The position numbers and the translations under genes were made by a program. From contig NZ_NPDS01000006.1 in NCBI RefSeq assembly GCF_002811925.1, positions 186,001 through 250,000 of the forward strand: a stretch of DNA of 64,000 nt. Reading direction: 5' to 3'. Below are positions 60,191 through 64,000 of the stretch, piece after piece. This DNA comes from Leptospira barantonii. Lineage in GTDB: Bacteria; Spirochaetota; Leptospiria; Leptospirales; Leptospiraceae. The notes beneath the pieces are model-generated. The model worked only from the letters and a program-made list of their open reading frames with translations. It was not told the DNA's origin and made no database searches. Position 1 is the stretch's first letter. Each line of letters opens with the position of its first letter.

Positions 60191-61114
60191 TTATCGTTGT
60201 AAGGTTAAGGATTCGAAAACGGATTCCAAGGAATTCTTTTCCGGAGTTAAGGATCTGATTTGAAACGGAGCCGTTCTTAGAATCTGAAAGATTTCCTCGG
60301 GGCGCGTATTGGATGTATGAATTCTAAATTCGAGAAAGGAATCTTCGGACTTTCCGCTTTGTGTGATTTCCAGAATTTCAAGATTACGATTCGCAAAGAA
60401 CGTTTGCAAAGAATTCAAATCGGTTTCCGCGAGAATCAAACAACCCCGTCCTTTCGATAAGGATTCTATGGACGAATCCGCGATCAATTTTCCCTCGGAT
60501 AACACGAGAATGTGATCGCAGATGTCCTCTACTTCCTTTAAAACGTGGGAAGAAAGCAGAATCGTTTTCCGTTTTCCTAATGTACGAATTAAATCCTTGA
60601 GTTCGGCGGTTTGGAGCGGATCCAGACCGGAGCTGGGTTCGTCCAAGATGATATATTCAGGATCTTGAATGAGAGTTCCCGCCAAGGAAACCCTTTGTTT
60701 AAAACCTTTCGAAAGAAAATGAATGGGGCTAAAGACGACGGACTCCAACTTTAACGATGTTAATACGAAATCGATTCTTTCCTTAAGATCCTTCGACGCG
60801 CCCTTTGCTTTTCCTAAAAAAGAAAGATATTCGTAAACGGTAAGATCGAAATAGATCGGTGAGGATTCCGGAAGATAACCGATTTTTTTTTGAATCTCGA
60901 TTTTGTTTTCGAAAAAATCAAGACCGTCGTAGAGAATTCTTCCTTCGTTCGGATGTAAGGAGCCGGTGAGAAGTTTGAGGGTTGTCGTTTTACCGGCGCC
61001 GTTCGGGCCGAGTAGGCCCGTGATTCTCCCTTGAGGAATTTCAAAACTAAGACCGGAAATCGCGATCTTTCCCGGATAAAACTTGGAGAGTTGACTGACG
61101 GAAATCGTTCCCAT
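60191..61114 (-). CDS. ABC transporter ATP-binding protein
   Basis: The 307-residue ATPase has Walker A GPNGAGKTTTLKLL, signature-like FLSKGFKQRVSLAGTL, Walker B EYIILDEPSSGLDP and switch His in LLSSHVLKEVED. It energises the GldF-like permease in the same operon (order ATPase, permease, GldG-like, DUF4340). A STAS gene lies 64 bp upstream. Confidence 0.92.
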   Translation of the reverse strand: MGTISVSQLSKFYPGKIAISGLSFEIPQGRITGLLGPNGAGKTTTLKLLTGSLHPNEGRILYDGLDFFENKIEIQKKIGYLPESSPIYFDLTVYEYLSFLGKAKGASKDLKERIDFVLTSLKLESVVFSPIHFLSKGFKQRVSLAGTLIQDPEYIILDEPSSGLDPLQTAELKDLIRTLGKRKTILLSSHVLKEVEDICDHILVLSEGKLIADSSIESLSKGRGCLILAETDLNSLQTFFANRNLEILEITQSGKSEDSFLEFRIHTSNTRPEEIFQILRTAPFQIRSLTPEKNSLESVFESLTLQR

Positions 61115-61178
61115 TGGGATTAATCACAGAGTTCCCGATTCTCGTCGAGAGCGGCAATCGTTTTTCGAAACGGAAAGA

Positions 61179-61475
61179 TTAAAGACCGAGTTTACCGTCC
61201 ACTTTGAATTTTTTTAAGACTTCTAAAAGATCGGCGCTTAGATTTTTAATTCTCATCTTCACTCCGTAGTTATCCATCATGTTCTTAACGGTTAAGAGTT
61301 TTGCGATTCCGCTCGAAGTGATTTTCTTCACCGATTCGACCGTAAATTCCACTTCGGACATAGAACCTGAGGAAGCGGTCCTTGTCACCTCGTCGAAAAT
61401 TTTATCGTAACCGTCGATTACCGGAGTATCGATCGAAACCTTACCGAACTTACCTTCTATTTTGAATTTTGACAT
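61179..61475 (-). CDS. STAS-domain anti-sigma factor antagonist
   Basis: The 98-residue protein is one STAS domain: SKFKIEGKFGKVSIDTPVID, the serine region VKKITSSGIAKLLTV near residues 50-64, and a terminal helix. The ATG follows AAGGAAAAAATCAT. Whether it belongs to the ABC operon 64 bp downstream or has its own promoter is unclear. Regulation by an RsbW-like kinase such as that at 36441 is possible. Confidence 0.85.
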   Translation of the reverse strand: MSKFKIEGKFGKVSIDTPVIDGYDKIFDEVTRTASSGSMSEVEFTVESVKKITSSGIAKLLTVKNMMDNYGVKMRIKNLSADLLEVLKKFKVDGKLGL

Positions 61476-61548
61476 ATGATTTTTTCCTTAATTACGCGTT
61501 CTTACGCTGTAGACGAAATATATTACGATCTGAAGAAGGTGATAAATA

Positions 61549-62345
<797 letters not shown>

Positions 62346-62407
62346 CAATAGTCAATCGTAATTTGATGAGACATAATGTTTCCGGAAAAATTGTGTCTAT
62401 GGTAAAC

Positions 62408-64000
<1,593 letters not shown>

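Overview
The window is a gene-dense piece of a spirochete chromosome, almost certainly a Leptospira of the pathogenic clade. Pointers are many lipoproteins with spirochete-style lipoboxes, a long N-terminally anchored coiled-coil protein, a large single-pass TPR protein, a Cys-rich Leptospira-type lipoprotein, and the gene order clpP / ftsB-like / eno. GC content looks like 40-45% by eye (not computed), above that of L. interrogans. I see no rRNA, tRNA, CRISPR, prophage or insertion sequence; nearly everything is core metabolism and envelope biology.

Layout. 1-1.6 kb: edge membrane protein, a STAS anti-anti-sigma protein and a dolichol/phytol-kinase-like protein. 1.8-6.7 kb: a seven-gene leftward operon starting at eno (eno, ftsB-like, clpP, small acidic protein, YheT-type hydrolase, unknown, lipoprotein). 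6.9-10.7 kb: membrane protein, lepA and a PLP enzyme, with palindromic repeats on both sides of lepA. 10.8-14.6 kb: sdhCAB (leftward). 14.9-20.5 kb: rightward aldo/keto reductase, DUF309, alpha/beta hydrolase, then envelope proteins. 20.6-23 kb: thioesterase, small protein and serA. 23.2-29.3 kb: lipoprotein, the 1240-residue DPF-repeat TPR protein, a two-domain CBM48-like protein and an anchored protein. 29.5-35.2 kb: trxB, an SGNH-MBOAT acylation pair and a second SGNH protein with a TPR lipoprotein. 35.4-38.1 kb: xerD, RsbW-like kinase and small proteins. 38.2-40.7 kb: a citrate synthase gene divergent from a gene fusing a helix-turn-helix to a citrate-synthase-like domain. 40.7-50.6 kb: fapA and a complete cbb3 oxidase operon (ccoNOQPGHIS plus a SafE-like transporter). 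51-55.6 kb: TPR, CheX and SurA-N proteins. 55.9-62.3 kb: methyltransferases and a GldFG-type ABC system. The right end holds a truncated coiled-coil gene.

Functional themes: aerobic respiration (citrate synthase, succinate dehydrogenase, cbb3 oxidase and its copper/haem assembly factors), protein quality control and translation (ClpP, LepA, SurA-N protein, TrxB), partner-switching signalling (two STAS proteins, one RsbW-like kinase), motility-linked factors (CheX, FapA, possibly the TPR protein) and envelope modification.

The most unusual signals are structural. A dispersed element with a conserved GC-rich hairpin, bounded in one copy by 21-bp terminal inverted repeats, fills three convergent gene junctions. 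Related palindromes surround lepA, and one lies inside a coding sequence. Perfect AT-rich palindromes overlap stop codons. The HTH-citrate synthase fusion, with a palindromic operator candidate over the divergent citrate synthase promoter, is the best candidate for a little-described regulatory system.
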